A stretch of DNA of 64,000 bases, from NCBI GenBank assembly GCA_963771015.1, contig CAVYRN010000009.1, forward strand, positions 496,001-560,000, read 5' to 3'. Source of the DNA: CAVSJJ01 sp963771015 (GTDB taxonomy: Bacteria; Actinomycetota; Actinomycetes; Actinomycetales; Dermatophilaceae). The notes beneath the pieces are model-generated. The model made no database searches, had not been told where the DNA came from, and saw nothing but the letters and a program-made list of their open reading frames with translations. Position 1 is the first letter of the stretch. Every line of letters begins with the position of its first letter. Positions 1 to 9,276 of the stretch are shown here, piece by piece. A program made the translations under genes and the position numbers.

Positions 1-1239
1 TTCCTCGCCGGTATGCGGGCCCCGGCCGGCGTGTTCGACGCGACGATCGCCCGGCAGCCCAGCTTCCTCACCTCCATGGCCGCCGCTCTCGCCGACGAGC
101 CGGTCGAGTCCTGGCGGGACTGGCTGCGGTGGCGGGTCGTCCACGCCTACGCGCCGTACCTCTCCAGCGCCGTCGTCGAGGCGAACTTCGACTTCTACGG
201 CCGCACCCTGTCCGGCGTCCCCGAGATGCGCGAGCGCTGGAAGCGTGGCGTGTCGCTGGTCGAGGAGGCGCTCGGCGAGGCCGTCGGCCAGCTCTACGTC
301 GAGAAGCACTTCCCGCCGCACGCCAAGGAGCGGATGGTCCACCTCGTCGACAACCTCGTCGAGGCGTTCCGGCGCGACTTCTCGGAGCTGCCCTGGATGA
401 GCGAGGACACCCGGGCCGAGGCGCTGGCCAAGCTCGGCGCGTTCACCCCGAAGATCGGCTACCCCGACGTCTGGCGGGACTACTCCTCGCTCGTCATCGA
501 CGCCGGTGACCTCGTCGGCAACGTGCAGCGCTCGGCGGCCTTCGAGGTCGACCGCAACCTCGCCAAGCTCGGCGGTCCGGTCGACCGCACCGAGTGGTTC
601 ATGACCCCGCAGACGGTCAACGCCTACTACAACCCGGGGATGAACGAGATCGTCTTCCCCGCCGCCATCCTGCAGCCGCCCTTCTTCGACGTCGAGGCCG
701 ACGACGCCGTCAACTACGGCGGGATCGGCGCGGTCATCGGCCACGAGGTCGGGCACGGGTTCGATGACCAGGGCTCCCAGTTCGACGGTGCGGGCGGGTT
801 GCGCAACTGGTGGTCGGACGAGGACCGGGCCCGCTTCGACGAGAAGTCGAAGGCCCTCATCGCCCAGTTCGACGTCCTCGAGTCGCGCGACGCCCCGGGT
901 CAGCAGGTCAACGGCGCGCTCACCGTCGGCGAGAACATCGGCGACCTCGGCGGGCTGACGATCGGGCTGGCCGCCTACCGGATCGCGACGCAGGACGGCG
1001 AGCCACCCGTCCTCGACGGGTTGACGGGTGTCCAGCGCTTCTTCATCGGGTGGGCACAGGTGTGGCGTGGCGTGGCTCGCGAGGCCGAGGCGAAGCGGCT
1101 GCTGACGATCGACCCGCACAGCCCGGCCGAGCTCCGGGCCAACATCGCCCGCAACCTCACCGAGTTCCACGAGGCGTTCGCCGTGACCGAGGGCGACGGG
1201 ATGTGGCTGGCTCCGGAGCAGCGGGTCAGGATCTTCTAG
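1..1239 (+). CDS. M13 family zinc metallopeptidase (neprilysin/PepO type), 3' part
   Basis: C-terminal 412 residues of an M13 endopeptidase; the frame is open to base 1, so the start lies upstream and the usual length of about 650-700 aa is cut. The catalytic zinc motif HEVGH is at 742-756 and the third zinc ligand is in the GENIGD motif near 928-945. The substrate-binding NAYYNP motif is near 619-636. The protein ends in the short RVRIF tail typical of the family, which closes with an aromatic residue. Actinobacterial members are cytoplasmic or surface oligopeptidases that cleave on the N-terminal side of hydrophobic residues. A hairpin follows at 1282-1306, so the gene probably ends its own transcript. 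Family assignment is firm; the substrate is unknown. Confidence 0.93.
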   Translation, partial: FLAGMRAPAGVFDATIARQPSFLTSMAAALADEPVESWRDWLRWRVVHAYAPYLSSAVVEANFDFYGRTLSGVPEMRERWKRGVSLVEEALGEAVGQLYVEKHFPPHAKERMVHLVDNLVEAFRRDFSELPWMSEDTRAEALAKLGAFTPKIGYPDVWRDYSSLVIDAGDLVGNVQRSAAFEVDRNLAKLGGPVDRTEWFMTPQTVNAYYNPGMNEIVFPAAILQPPFFDVEADDAVNYGGIGAVIGHEVGHGFDDQGSQFDGAGGLRNWWSDEDRARFDEKSKALIAQFDVLESRDAPGQQVNGALTVGENIGDLGGLTIGLAAYRIATQDGEPPVLDGLTGVQRFFIGWAQVWRGVAREAEAKRLLTIDPHSPAELRANIARNLTEFHEAFAVTEGDGMWLAPEQRVRIF

Positions 1240-1281
1240 CCGTTCCGGCGTTCCAGGGTCGGCCCGGTCGGCGGGTGCGCC

Positions 1282-1306
1282 GCGCCCGGCGGTATGCCGT
1301 GGGCGC
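1282..1306 (+). terminator. Hairpin after the M13 peptidase gene, carries GTATGCC
   Basis: GCGCCC (1282-1287) pairs with GGGCGC (1301-1306), and an inner CGG/CCG pair closes a TATG loop. The loop and inner stem are the dispersed GTATGCC word. There is no U-run, as is usual for actinobacterial terminators. Confidence 0.5.
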
Positions 1307-1333
1307 CGGTTTGGGTGGCCCTGGCTCGGCTGC

Positions 1334-1345
1334 GAGGATGAGCGG
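1334..1345 (+). promoter_or_regulatory. Candidate leaderless promoter of ftsY
   Basis: GAGGAT (1334-1339) is a -10-like hexamer followed by exactly 6 nt and the GTG start at 1346. No Shine-Dalgarno sequence precedes the start. The same spacing is seen at many other first genes in the window. Confidence 0.4.
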
Positions 1346-2544
1346 GTGAGCAGCCACAGCAGCGTGATCATCGGCTATGTCGTCATCGCCCTCGTCGTCC
1401 TCTTCCTCGCGCTGACCTTCATCGTCGCCTTCGTGCGGTCCCGGTCCCGCGACGAGGCGGCGGGATCCCGGGAGCGGACGACGCCGACCGTCGGCACCGA
1501 GCGGCGGCGGCGACGAGGGCGGCGACGAGCGGGGTTGCGGGCGGCGCGACGGCGCTGGCCACCGCGCCCGGGACGGAGACCATCCCGGCCCCCGAGGCCC
1601 CGCCGGCCATCGAGAAGCCCGAGCCACCCGCCGGACGGCTGCGTCGGCTGCGCGCCCGGCTGGCCCGCTCCCGTTCCGGTCTCGGCCAGGGGCTGCTCGC
1701 GCTGCTGTCGCGAGGACGCCTCGACGAGGCGGCCTGGGAGGAGGTCGAGGAGACCCTGCTCGCGGCCGACCTCGGCGTCGAGGCGAGCGCGGAGCTCGTC
1801 GAGGCGCTGCGCACCCAGGTGCTCGTCGACGGCACGACGGACGAGGCGACGGTGCGTGGCTGGCTGCGAACCGACCTGCTTCGTCTCGTCGACCCGACGC
1901 TCGACCGGTCGATCGCCTCCTCCCGGGTCGAGGGTCGGCCCGCCGTCGTCCTCGTCGTCGGGGTGAACGGCACCGGCAAGACGACGACGGTCGGCAAGCT
2001 GGCCCGGGTCCTCGTCGCCGAGGACAAGGACGTCGTCCTCGGCGCCGCCGACACCTTCCGGGCGGCAGCGGCCGACCAGCTGCAGACGTGGGGCGAGCGG
2101 GTCGGCGTGCCGACGGTCCGCTCGGACCGCGACGGCGCCGACCCGGCGGCCGTCGCGTTCGATGCCGTGGCTGCGGCGAGCGAGCTCGAGTCGGACGTCG
2201 TCATCATCGACACCGCCGGGCGGCTGCACACGAAGGTCGGCCTCATGGACGAGCTCGGCAAGGTCAAGCGCGTCATCGAGAAGCGCTCGCCCATCGACGA
2301 GGTGCTCCTCGTCCTGGACGCGACGACGGGTCAGAACGGCCTGCGTCAGGCCGAGGTGTTCGGCGAGGTCGTCGGGATCACCGGGATCGTCCTCACCAAG
2401 CTCGACGGCACGGCCAAGGGCGGCATCGTGGTGGCCGTGCAGCGCAAGCTCGGCGTGCCCGTCAAGCTCGTCGGGCTGGGGGAGGGGCCGGACGACCTCG
2501 CGCCGTTCGACCCGGAGGCTTTCGTCGACGCGATCCTCGACTAG
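1346..2544 (+). CDS. ftsY: Signal recognition particle receptor FtsY, with a frame break in the linker
   Basis: SRP receptor GTPase that docks ribosome-SRP complexes at the membrane together with Ffh (7368-8984). The frame starting at GTG 1346 gives a hydrophobic N-terminal segment (about residues 7-28) followed by basic residues, the usual actinobacterial membrane anchor. The N and G domains lie one frame away: N domain from about 1630, G1 motif GVNGTGKTT near 1960, DTAGRLHTK near 2208, TKLDGTAKGG near 2395, ending in the conserved FDPEAFVDAILD. The switch must fall in the GC-rich linker at about 1440-1560, and one missing base would restore a product of about 399 aa resembling mycobacterial FtsY. 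In the downstream frame the only start found is GTG 1819, which would remove much of the N domain. Because ftsY is essential, a sequencing deletion is more likely than a pseudogene. Confidence 0.85.
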
Positions 2545-2557
2545 CCGTACCTCGCCG

Positions 2558-2947
2558 TCACCGCGGCCGGTCGGCGACCGGCAGGGCGCAGGCCGGGGTG
2601 CCCCCCGGGAGGCGGTGCCGGTTGCGGGCCACCCACCGGTAGAGGTGGCCGGCAACGGTGTGCAGGCCGGGCGCGAGGATCGCGAGACCGGCCGGACGGA
2701 CCCACCACCGAGACGCGAGCAGGGCGCGGGCCACGGCGTCCTCGGCGGCATACGTCCGTCCCCCGGCGCTCACCCACCGGACCGCGTGGGCGCACTGGCG
2801 GGGCGTGAGCCCGAGGGCGACCAGGTCGGCGTCCTGGTAGGCCGTGACGGCATACCGCCCGGGGGAGGGACGCAGCCGGTTCGCCGCGAACGCGGCGGTC
2901 TTCGTGCACATGCCGCAGTCGCCGTCGTAGACGAGGACGCTGGCCAT
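2558..2947 (-). CDS. DCC family (DUF393) thiol-disulfide oxidoreductase-like protein
   Basis: 129 aa. Begins VLVYDGDCGMCTK, the defining DGDCxxC motif of the DCC/DUF393 family, which is predicted to have a thioredoxin-like fold with a redox-active cysteine pair. The rest, including paired aromatic residues and an L-Y-R-W-V-A-R-N-R segment near the C-terminus, fits the family. It converges on ftsY with a 13-nt gap. A GACGAT hexamer ends 6 nt before the ATG on the minus strand, so the transcript may be leaderless. A perfect inverted repeat at 2963-2982 lies just upstream. The physiological substrate is not known for this family. Confidence 0.85.
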   Translation of the reverse strand: MASVLVYDGDCGMCTKTAAFAANRLRPSPGRYAVTAYQDADLVALGLTPRQCAHAVRWVSAGGRTYAAEDAVARALLASRWWVRPAGLAILAPGLHTVAGHLYRWVARNRHRLPGGTPACALPVADRPR

Positions 2948-2962
2948 GCGCTGATCGTCGCA

Positions 2963-2982
2963 TGTGAGATGGCTGTCTCACA
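2963..2982. promoter_or_regulatory. Perfect inverted repeat upstream of the DCC gene
   Basis: TGTGAGA (2963-2969) and TCTCACA (2976-2982) are exact reverse complements separated by 6 bp. The site starts 4 bp upstream of the candidate -10 hexamer (2954-2959) of the DCC gene, a position suited to a repressor. The spacing differs from the CRP pattern TGTGA-N6-TCACA. The cognate regulator is unknown. Confidence 0.4.
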
Positions 2983-3003
2983 GAGTGGGCGGGCCGTGCT
3001 CGG

Positions 3004-3073
3004 GTTACCTGATGCTTACACCCGCGGCCTGGACGCAACATCCCCGAAACACGCGGTGACCCCGGCGCGAAAC
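3004..3073 (+). promoter_or_regulatory. Candidate GlnR boxes upstream of amtB
   Basis: Half-sites resembling the actinobacterial GlnR pattern (GTnAC / GAAAC spaced 11 bp start to start): GTTAC 3004, CTTAC 3015, GCAAC 3035, GAAAC 3046, GTGAC 3056, GAAAC 3069. The 3004/3015 and 3035/3046 pairs have the exact 6-bp gap. GlnR is known to activate amtB operons in Streptomyces and mycobacteria. The match is imperfect, so this is a proposal. Confidence 0.35.
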
Positions 3074-3096
3074 CTTGGACGCCGACAGTGGGCGGC

Positions 3097-4481
<1,385 letters not shown>

Positions 4482-4482
<1 letters not shown>

Positions 4483-4820
4483 TGAAGCTCGTCACCGGGA
4501 TCATCAAGCCCCACCAGCTGGACGCGGTGAAGGAGGCCCTCGAGGCCTTCGGGATCAGCGGCATGACGATCAGCGAGGCGTCCGGCTACGGTCGCCAGCG
4601 CGGTCACAGCGAGGTCTACCGGGGCGCCGAGTACACGGTCGACTTCGTGCCGAAGATCCGTCTCGAGGTCCTCGTGGACGATGTCGACGCCGGCCCGGTC
4701 GTCGAGGTCATCCTCAAGGCAGCGCAGACCGGCCGCATCGGCGACGGCAAGATCTGGGTCACCCCCGTCGAGGACGTCGCCCGGGTCCGCACCGGCGAAC
4801 GCGGCGCCGAGGCCCTCTAG
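4482..4820 (+). CDS. glnB: Nitrogen regulatory protein P-II
   Basis: 112-aa PII signal protein that binds ATP, ADP and 2-oxoglutarate and controls AmtB. It starts MKLVTGIIKPHQLD, the family N-terminus. The T-loop carries Tyr51 (codon 4632-4634) in the RGAEYTVDF context; in actinobacteria this tyrosine is adenylylated by GlnD, encoded next. The C-terminal GRIGDGKIWV motif is intact. ATG 4482 is chosen because GGAG lies at normal spacing and because ATG overlaps the amtB stop (TGATG), so translation is probably coupled. A strong hairpin separates it from glnD. Confidence 0.96.
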
Positions 4821-4838
4821 GCTTCGGGCCATCCGCCG

Positions 4839-4870
4839 CGGGCCGTGGCAGGACTTCCTGTCACGGCCCG
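4839..4870 (+). terminator. Strong hairpin between glnB and glnD
   Basis: A 15-bp stem from 4839-4853 and 4856-4870: CGGGCCGTG pairs with CACGGCCCG, then a G-U pair, then CAGGA with TCCTG around a tiny loop. There is no U-run. It could partly terminate transcription after glnB, or stabilise the amtB-glnB message and so lower GlnD relative to PII. Confidence 0.6.
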
Positions 4871-4902
4871 TGGCGGCCCCTCACCACCAGGAAGGACCCC
4901 GC

Positions 4903-7269
4903 ATGGGCTTCGAGACCACCGACGTCACGGCGCGGCGGCTCGATCTCGCTGGGACCCGCGGCTTCTCGGCCCCGGGCGCCGGTCCGGCCCGTCGTCGGGC
5001 TCTCGCGGACTTCAACCACGCATGGCTCGGGGAGGTCTGGGCGCGGGCGACCTCCGGGCTCCGCCCCGAGGGGATCGCCCTCGCCGCGGTCGGAAGCCTC
5101 GGCCGTGGCGATGCGGGGCCGCTCAGCGACTACGACCTCGTCCTCGTCCACTCCGGGCGGGCCCTCGGCTCGGACGAGGTGACGGCCCTCGCCGACCGCA
5201 TCTGGTACCCCATCTGGGACGCCGGGGTCCGCCTGGACCACTCCGTCCGCACCGTCAACCAGTGCCGATCCGTGGCGGCGGACGACCTCACCGCCGCCGT
5301 CGGGCTCCTCGACCTCGCGTGCGTCGCCGGCGACAGCCAGATCGTTGCCGCCGCCCGCACCACCGTCGCCCACGACTGGCGCGGCAACGCCCGCAAGCGA
5401 CTTCCCCAGCTGACCGACGCCCTGCGCGCCCGGCACCACCGGCACGGGGACCTGGCCCAGGCCACCGAGCCGGACCTCAAGGAGGCCCACGGCGGCCTGC
5501 GCGACATGTCCGTCCTGCGCGCCCTGACCGAGGCATGGCTGGCCGACCGGCCGCACGGGGACGTCGACCGGGCATACGCGCGGCTCCTCGACGTCCGGGA
5601 CGCCGTCCATGTCGTCACCGGACGGCCCCGGGACCGGCTCGGCCAGGAGGACCGGGACGCCGTCGCGGCGCTGCTCGGCTACACCGATCCGGACGACCTG
5701 CTCACCGAGGTCTCCCGTGCGGCGCGGACCATCGCCTACGCCCTCGACGGCACGACCCGGCGCGCCGTGCAGTCCCAGCGCGCCCGGGTCCTGCGCGTCG
5801 GACCCAGACGGCCCCAGATGGCTCCGCTCGGGTTCGGCCTCTTCGAGAACGACGGCGAGGTCGTCCTCGGCTCCGGCCGACTCCTCGACGACGACCCGTT
5901 GCTGCCGTTGCGCACCGCCGTCGTCGCCTCCCGGGCCAACCTGCCCATCGGCCCGACGACGCTGGAGAACCTTGCGCACCGGTGCCCACCGTTGCCGGTG
6001 CCCTGGCCCGAGCTCGCGCGCGACCTCTTCGCCGACCTGCTGGCCAGCGGTCCGGGCCTGGTGACGGTCTGGGAGGGGCTGGACCAGGCCGGCATCGTCG
6101 ACCAGTGGATCCCGGCGTGGGCCGCGGTGCGGTCCCGGCCCCAGCACAACCCGGTGCACCGGCATACCGTCGACCGGCACCTCGTCGAGACGGTCGTCCG
6201 CGGCACCGGCATGGTGCGCGACGTCTCCCGACCGGACCTGCTCCTCGTCGCCGCACTCCTCCACGACATCGGCAAGCTGCCCGGGGCGCACGACCACTCG
6301 GCGACCGGGGCGCCCATCGTCGAACAGATGGCGGTCCGGATGGGCTTCTCCTCCGACGACATCGCCACGCTCGTCCGGCTCGTCCGCGAGCACCTCACTC
6401 TCATCGAGCTGGCGACGCGGCGTGACCACCAGGATCCGGCGACCATCCAGGCGGCACTGGACTCCGTCGGGTCCGACCGCGAGCTCTTCGAGCTCCTGCT
6501 CGCCCTCACCGAGGCCGACGCGTCAGCGGCCGGGCCGAAGGCGTGGACGGACTGGCGGGCCTCGCTGCTCGCCCAGCTCGCGGAGGCCGTGCGCGCCCGG
6601 TTCGACACGGCGGGGAAGGTTCGCGAGGCCGAGCCGACCGCCCGTCTCAACGACCTCATGCCCTCGCTCAACCGCGGCGAACCGATCGTCCGCATCAGCC
6701 CCCGGGGCGGCTCCTTCCGGCTCGACATCTTCGACCGGGACCGGCTCGGCCTGTTCGCCGACACGGCGGGGCTGCTCGCGGCCGAGGGGTTCGTCGTCCG
6801 GACGGCCGTGCTGCGAACGGTCGACGGGACCGCGGCCAACGAGTGGCACATCGAGTCCGCGAGCGGTGCGGCGCCGGATGCCGACCGCCTCGTCCGGGGC
6901 CTCATCCGCCTCGCGGAGGGGGACAAGGGGCCGCTGCAGCCGCTCCACCGCCGTCGGACGGCGGGGAGCCGCCCCGCGTCCCGCGCCGTCACGGGCTCCC
7001 CGGGTCAGGCACGCGCGCTCGTCGTCCCCGGGGCGAGCGCCGATGCGACCGTGCTCGAGGTCCGGGCGGACGACCGTCCCGCCCTGCTCCACGAGCTCGG
7101 CCTGTCCTTCGCCAGCGCCGGACTGTCGGTCCGCTCGGCCCATATCGCGACGTATGCCGGACAGACCCTCGACACCTTCTACCTCACCGACCCGGCGGGG
7201 CGGCAGCTGGCGCCGTCGGTCGTCGCTCAGATCGTCGGCCTCGTCATCGACACCTGCGACGGCGCCTGA
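4903..7269 (+). CDS. glnD: Bifunctional PII uridylyl/adenylyltransferase GlnD
   Basis: 788 aa. It modifies and demodifies PII at Tyr51 according to nitrogen status; in actinobacteria the modification is adenylylation. The nucleotidyltransferase motif GSLGRGD...SDYDL is at about residues 64-82, the HD phosphohydrolase motif LLHDIGK has His454-Asp455, and two C-terminal ACT domains lie at about residues 600-665 and 715-785. ATG 4903 is chosen because AGGAAGGA lies just upstream; the frame is open further upstream but that part overlaps glnB and is not GlnD-like. It is the last gene of the nitrogen operon and is followed by hairpins at 7292-7344. Confidence 0.94.
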   Translation: MGFETTDVTARRLDLAGTRGFSAPGAGPARRRALADFNHAWLGEVWARATSGLRPEGIALAAVGSLGRGDAGPLSDYDLVLVHSGRALGSDEVTALADRIWYPIWDAGVRLDHSVRTVNQCRSVAADDLTAAVGLLDLACVAGDSQIVAAARTTVAHDWRGNARKRLPQLTDALRARHHRHGDLAQATEPDLKEAHGGLRDMSVLRALTEAWLADRPHGDVDRAYARLLDVRDAVHVVTGRPRDRLGQEDRDAVAALLGYTDPDDLLTEVSRAARTIAYALDGTTRRAVQSQRARVLRVGPRRPQMAPLGFGLFENDGEVVLGSGRLLDDDPLLPLRTAVVASRANLPIGPTTLENLAHRCPPLPVPWPELARDLFADLLASGPGLVTVWEGLDQAGIVDQWIPAWAAVRSRPQHNPVHRHTVDRHLVETVVRGTGMVRDVSRPDLLLVAALLHDIGKLPGAHDHSATGAPIVEQMAVRMGFSSDDIATLVRLVREHLTLIELATRRDHQDPATIQAALDSVGSDRELFELLLALTEADASAAGPKAWTDWRASLLAQLAEAVRARFDTAGKVREAEPTARLNDLMPSLNRGEPIVRISPRGGSFRLDIFDRDRLGLFADTAGLLAAEGFVVRTAVLRTVDGTAANEWHIESASGAAPDADRLVRGLIRLAEGDKGPLQPLHRRRTAGSRPASRAVTGSPGQARALVVPGASADATVLEVRADDRPALLHELGLSFASAGLSVRSAHIATYAGQTLDTFYLTDPAGRQLAPSVVAQIVGLVIDTCDGA

Positions 7270-7291
7270 CCCACCGAGCGACCCCGCATGA

Positions 7292-7344
7292 CCACGGGCA
7301 TACCCGGGGTGGCGCCGCCGGTGGGCACATGGCGGGCCCACCGG
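7292..7344 (+). terminator. Two hairpins after glnD
   Basis: First, CCAC/GTGG around GGG-CATA-CCC (7292-7312), with the dispersed GGCATAC word at the loop. Second, a 9-bp stem with CCGGTGGGC (7318-7326) pairing with GCCCACCGG (7336-7344). They lie between glnD and ffh and probably end the nitrogen operon. Confidence 0.55.
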
Positions 7345-7355
7345 TCGGCATTCGT

Positions 7356-7367
7356 TAGCCTGGTCCG
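7356..7367 (+). promoter_or_regulatory. Candidate leaderless promoter of ffh
   Basis: TAGCCT (7356-7361) followed by 6 nt and GTG 7368. No ribosome binding site is present before the GTG. Confidence 0.45.
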
Positions 7368-8984
7368 GTGTTCACGAGCCTGTCCGACCGCCTGACCGCG
7401 ACCTTCGCCAACCTGAGGGGCAAGGGCCGCCTCAGCGAGTCCGACGTCAACAAGACGATCCGCGACATCCGCATGGCCCTGCTCGAGGCCGACGTGGCGC
7501 TGCCCGTCGTCAAGCAGTTCACCCACCAGGTCCGCGAGCGGGCCCTCGGCGAGGAGGTCTCCCAGGCGCTCAACCCGGCCCAACAGGTCGTCAAGATCGT
7601 CAACGACGAGCTCGTCGAGATCCTCGGCGGCCGGACCCGGCCGATCCGGTACGCCAAGAACCCGCCGACCGTCATCATGCTCGCGGGCCTGCAGGGGTCC
7701 GGCAAGACCACCCTGGCCGGCAAGCTCGGGTACTGGCTGAAGGACCAGGGGCATACCCCGCTGCTCGTCGCCGCCGACCTCCAGCGACCCAACGCCGTCA
7801 CGCAGCTGGAGGTCGTGGGGGAGCGGGCGGGGGTCCCGGTCTTCGCCCCCGAGCGTGGCAACGTGTTCGGCCACGACGCCGTCACCGGTGCGTCGGGGGA
7901 GGGCACACAGTCCTACGGCGACCCGGTCTCCGTCGCCAGGGCCGGCCTCGAGCGGGCCCGCACGGCACAGCACGACGTCGTCATCGTCGACACCGCCGGC
8001 CGGCTCGCCATCGACGAGAACCTCATGCAGCAGGCCGCCGACATCCGCGCGGCCATCGAGCCGGACGAGGTCCTCTTCGTCATCGACGCGATGATCGGCC
8101 AGGCGGCGGTCGAGACGGCCGAGGCGTTCCTGCACGGGGTCGACGTCACCGGCGTCGTCCTCACCAAGCTCGACGGCGACGCCCGCGGCGGTGCCGCGCT
8201 GTCGGTCGCGACGGTCACCGGACGGCCGATCATGTTCGCGTCCACCGGCGAGCAGGTGAAGGACCTCGAGGTCTTCCACCCCGACCGGATGGCCTCGCGG
8301 ATCCTCGACATGGGCGATGTCCTCACCCTCATCGAGCAGGCCCAGCGGGCGTTCGACGCCCACGAGGCCGCCGAGATGGAGCGCAAGTTCCTCGCCCAGG
8401 AGGACTTCACCTTCGACGACTTCCTCCAGCAGATGGCGGCCATCAAGAAGATGGGCTCGCTCAAGGCGATGCTCGGGATGATGCCCGGCATGGGGCAGAT
8501 GCGGGCCCAGCTGGACAACCTCGACGAGCGCGAGTTCGACCGGATCGAGGCGATGGTCCGGTCGATGACACCGTTCGAGCGGACCCATCCGAAGGCCATC
8601 AACGGCTCACGTCGCGCCCGGATCGCCAAGGGCTCCGGTGTCACGGCGTCTGAGGTCAACGGCCTCCTCGAGCGGTTCGGCGAGGCGCAGAAGATGATGA
8701 AGCAGCTCGCGCGCGGCGGCGGTCTGCCCGGCATGCCGCCGATGCCCGGCCTCGGTGGCGGCAAGCGCAGGGGCAAGCAGGCGCCGCCGCAGCGCAAGAA
8801 GTCCAAGTCGGGCAACCCGGCCAAGCGGGCCGCCGAGGAGCGCGCGGCCGCCGAGCGCCAGGCCACCGGCGGCGCAGGTCAGGGCGGATCGGCGTTCGGC
8901 GTCGCGGCCGAGGGCGCGCCGGAGATCCCCGACCTCGACCCGAGCACGCTGCCCAAGGGCTTCGACACCTTCCTGGGCGGCTGA
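7368..8984 (+). CDS. ffh: Signal recognition particle protein Ffh (SRP54)
   Basis: 538-aa GTPase that binds signal sequences and SRP RNA and hands ribosomes to FtsY. The N domain begins FTSLSDRLTATFANLRGKG; G1 is GLQGSGKTT near 7687, DTAGRL near 7990 and TKLDGDARGG near 8164. The C-terminal M domain is methionine rich (MLGMMPGMGQM near 8470), contains a SRRARIAKGSG motif for SRP RNA, and ends in a long basic and alanine-rich tail. GTG 7368 is used. A short palindrome CGAAGGCCTTCG (8985-8996) follows the stop. The SRP RNA gene was not found in this window. Confidence 0.96.
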   Translation: MFTSLSDRLTATFANLRGKGRLSESDVNKTIRDIRMALLEADVALPVVKQFTHQVRERALGEEVSQALNPAQQVVKIVNDELVEILGGRTRPIRYAKNPPTVIMLAGLQGSGKTTLAGKLGYWLKDQGHTPLLVAADLQRPNAVTQLEVVGERAGVPVFAPERGNVFGHDAVTGASGEGTQSYGDPVSVARAGLERARTAQHDVVIVDTAGRLAIDENLMQQAADIRAAIEPDEVLFVIDAMIGQAAVETAEAFLHGVDVTGVVLTKLDGDARGGAALSVATVTGRPIMFASTGEQVKDLEVFHPDRMASRILDMGDVLTLIEQAQRAFDAHEAAEMERKFLAQEDFTFDDFLQQMAAIKKMGSLKAMLGMMPGMGQMRAQLDNLDEREFDRIEAMVRSMTPFERTHPKAINGSRRARIAKGSGVTASEVNGLLERFGEAQKMMKQLARGGGLPGMPPMPGLGGGKRRGKQAPPQRKKSKSGNPAKRAAEERAAAERQATGGAGQGGSAFGVAAEGAPEIPDLDPSTLPKGFDTFLGG

Positions 8985-9276
8985 CGAAGGCCTTCGGGAG
9001 CCCTCCAGGAACCCCCGAGATCGGCAGGACGCCGAGCCCGGTGCTCACGTCGATGCGGACGTGGAACGCCGGCGGCGGCAACGCGGCATACGCCTGCATC
9101 GGGGTACGCGTGCGACTCCGGGGCCGATGACATCGGCTACCTCCGCCGGCTGCTCGCTGCGCTCCAGCAGCGCCTCCCGATGGATCCGCCCCGCGGTGGT
9201 GCGTAGGGGTTCGAGGTATTCGGGTGCCGTCTGGGGGTCTCGGAATACCTCGACCGGCGGTGGGTAGGGTCGGCCC
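8985..9276 (+). promoter_or_regulatory. Control region of the amidohydrolase gene, with 11-bp inverted repeat
   Basis: 292 bp without a gene. An exact inverted repeat has arms TCGAGGTATTC (9211-9221) and GAATACCTCGA (9243-9253), richer in A+T than the surroundings. A -10-like TAGGGT (9265-9270) ends 6 nt before ATG 9277, so the right arm falls at the -35 position and could be a repressor site. One GGCATAC copy lies at 9085. Nothing else was recognised. Confidence 0.45.

Noticed and set aside
9205..9260. tRNA-like GGTTCGA sequence
   Set aside because: No acceptor stem, D-stem or anticodon stem can be drawn; the bases belong to an inverted repeat.
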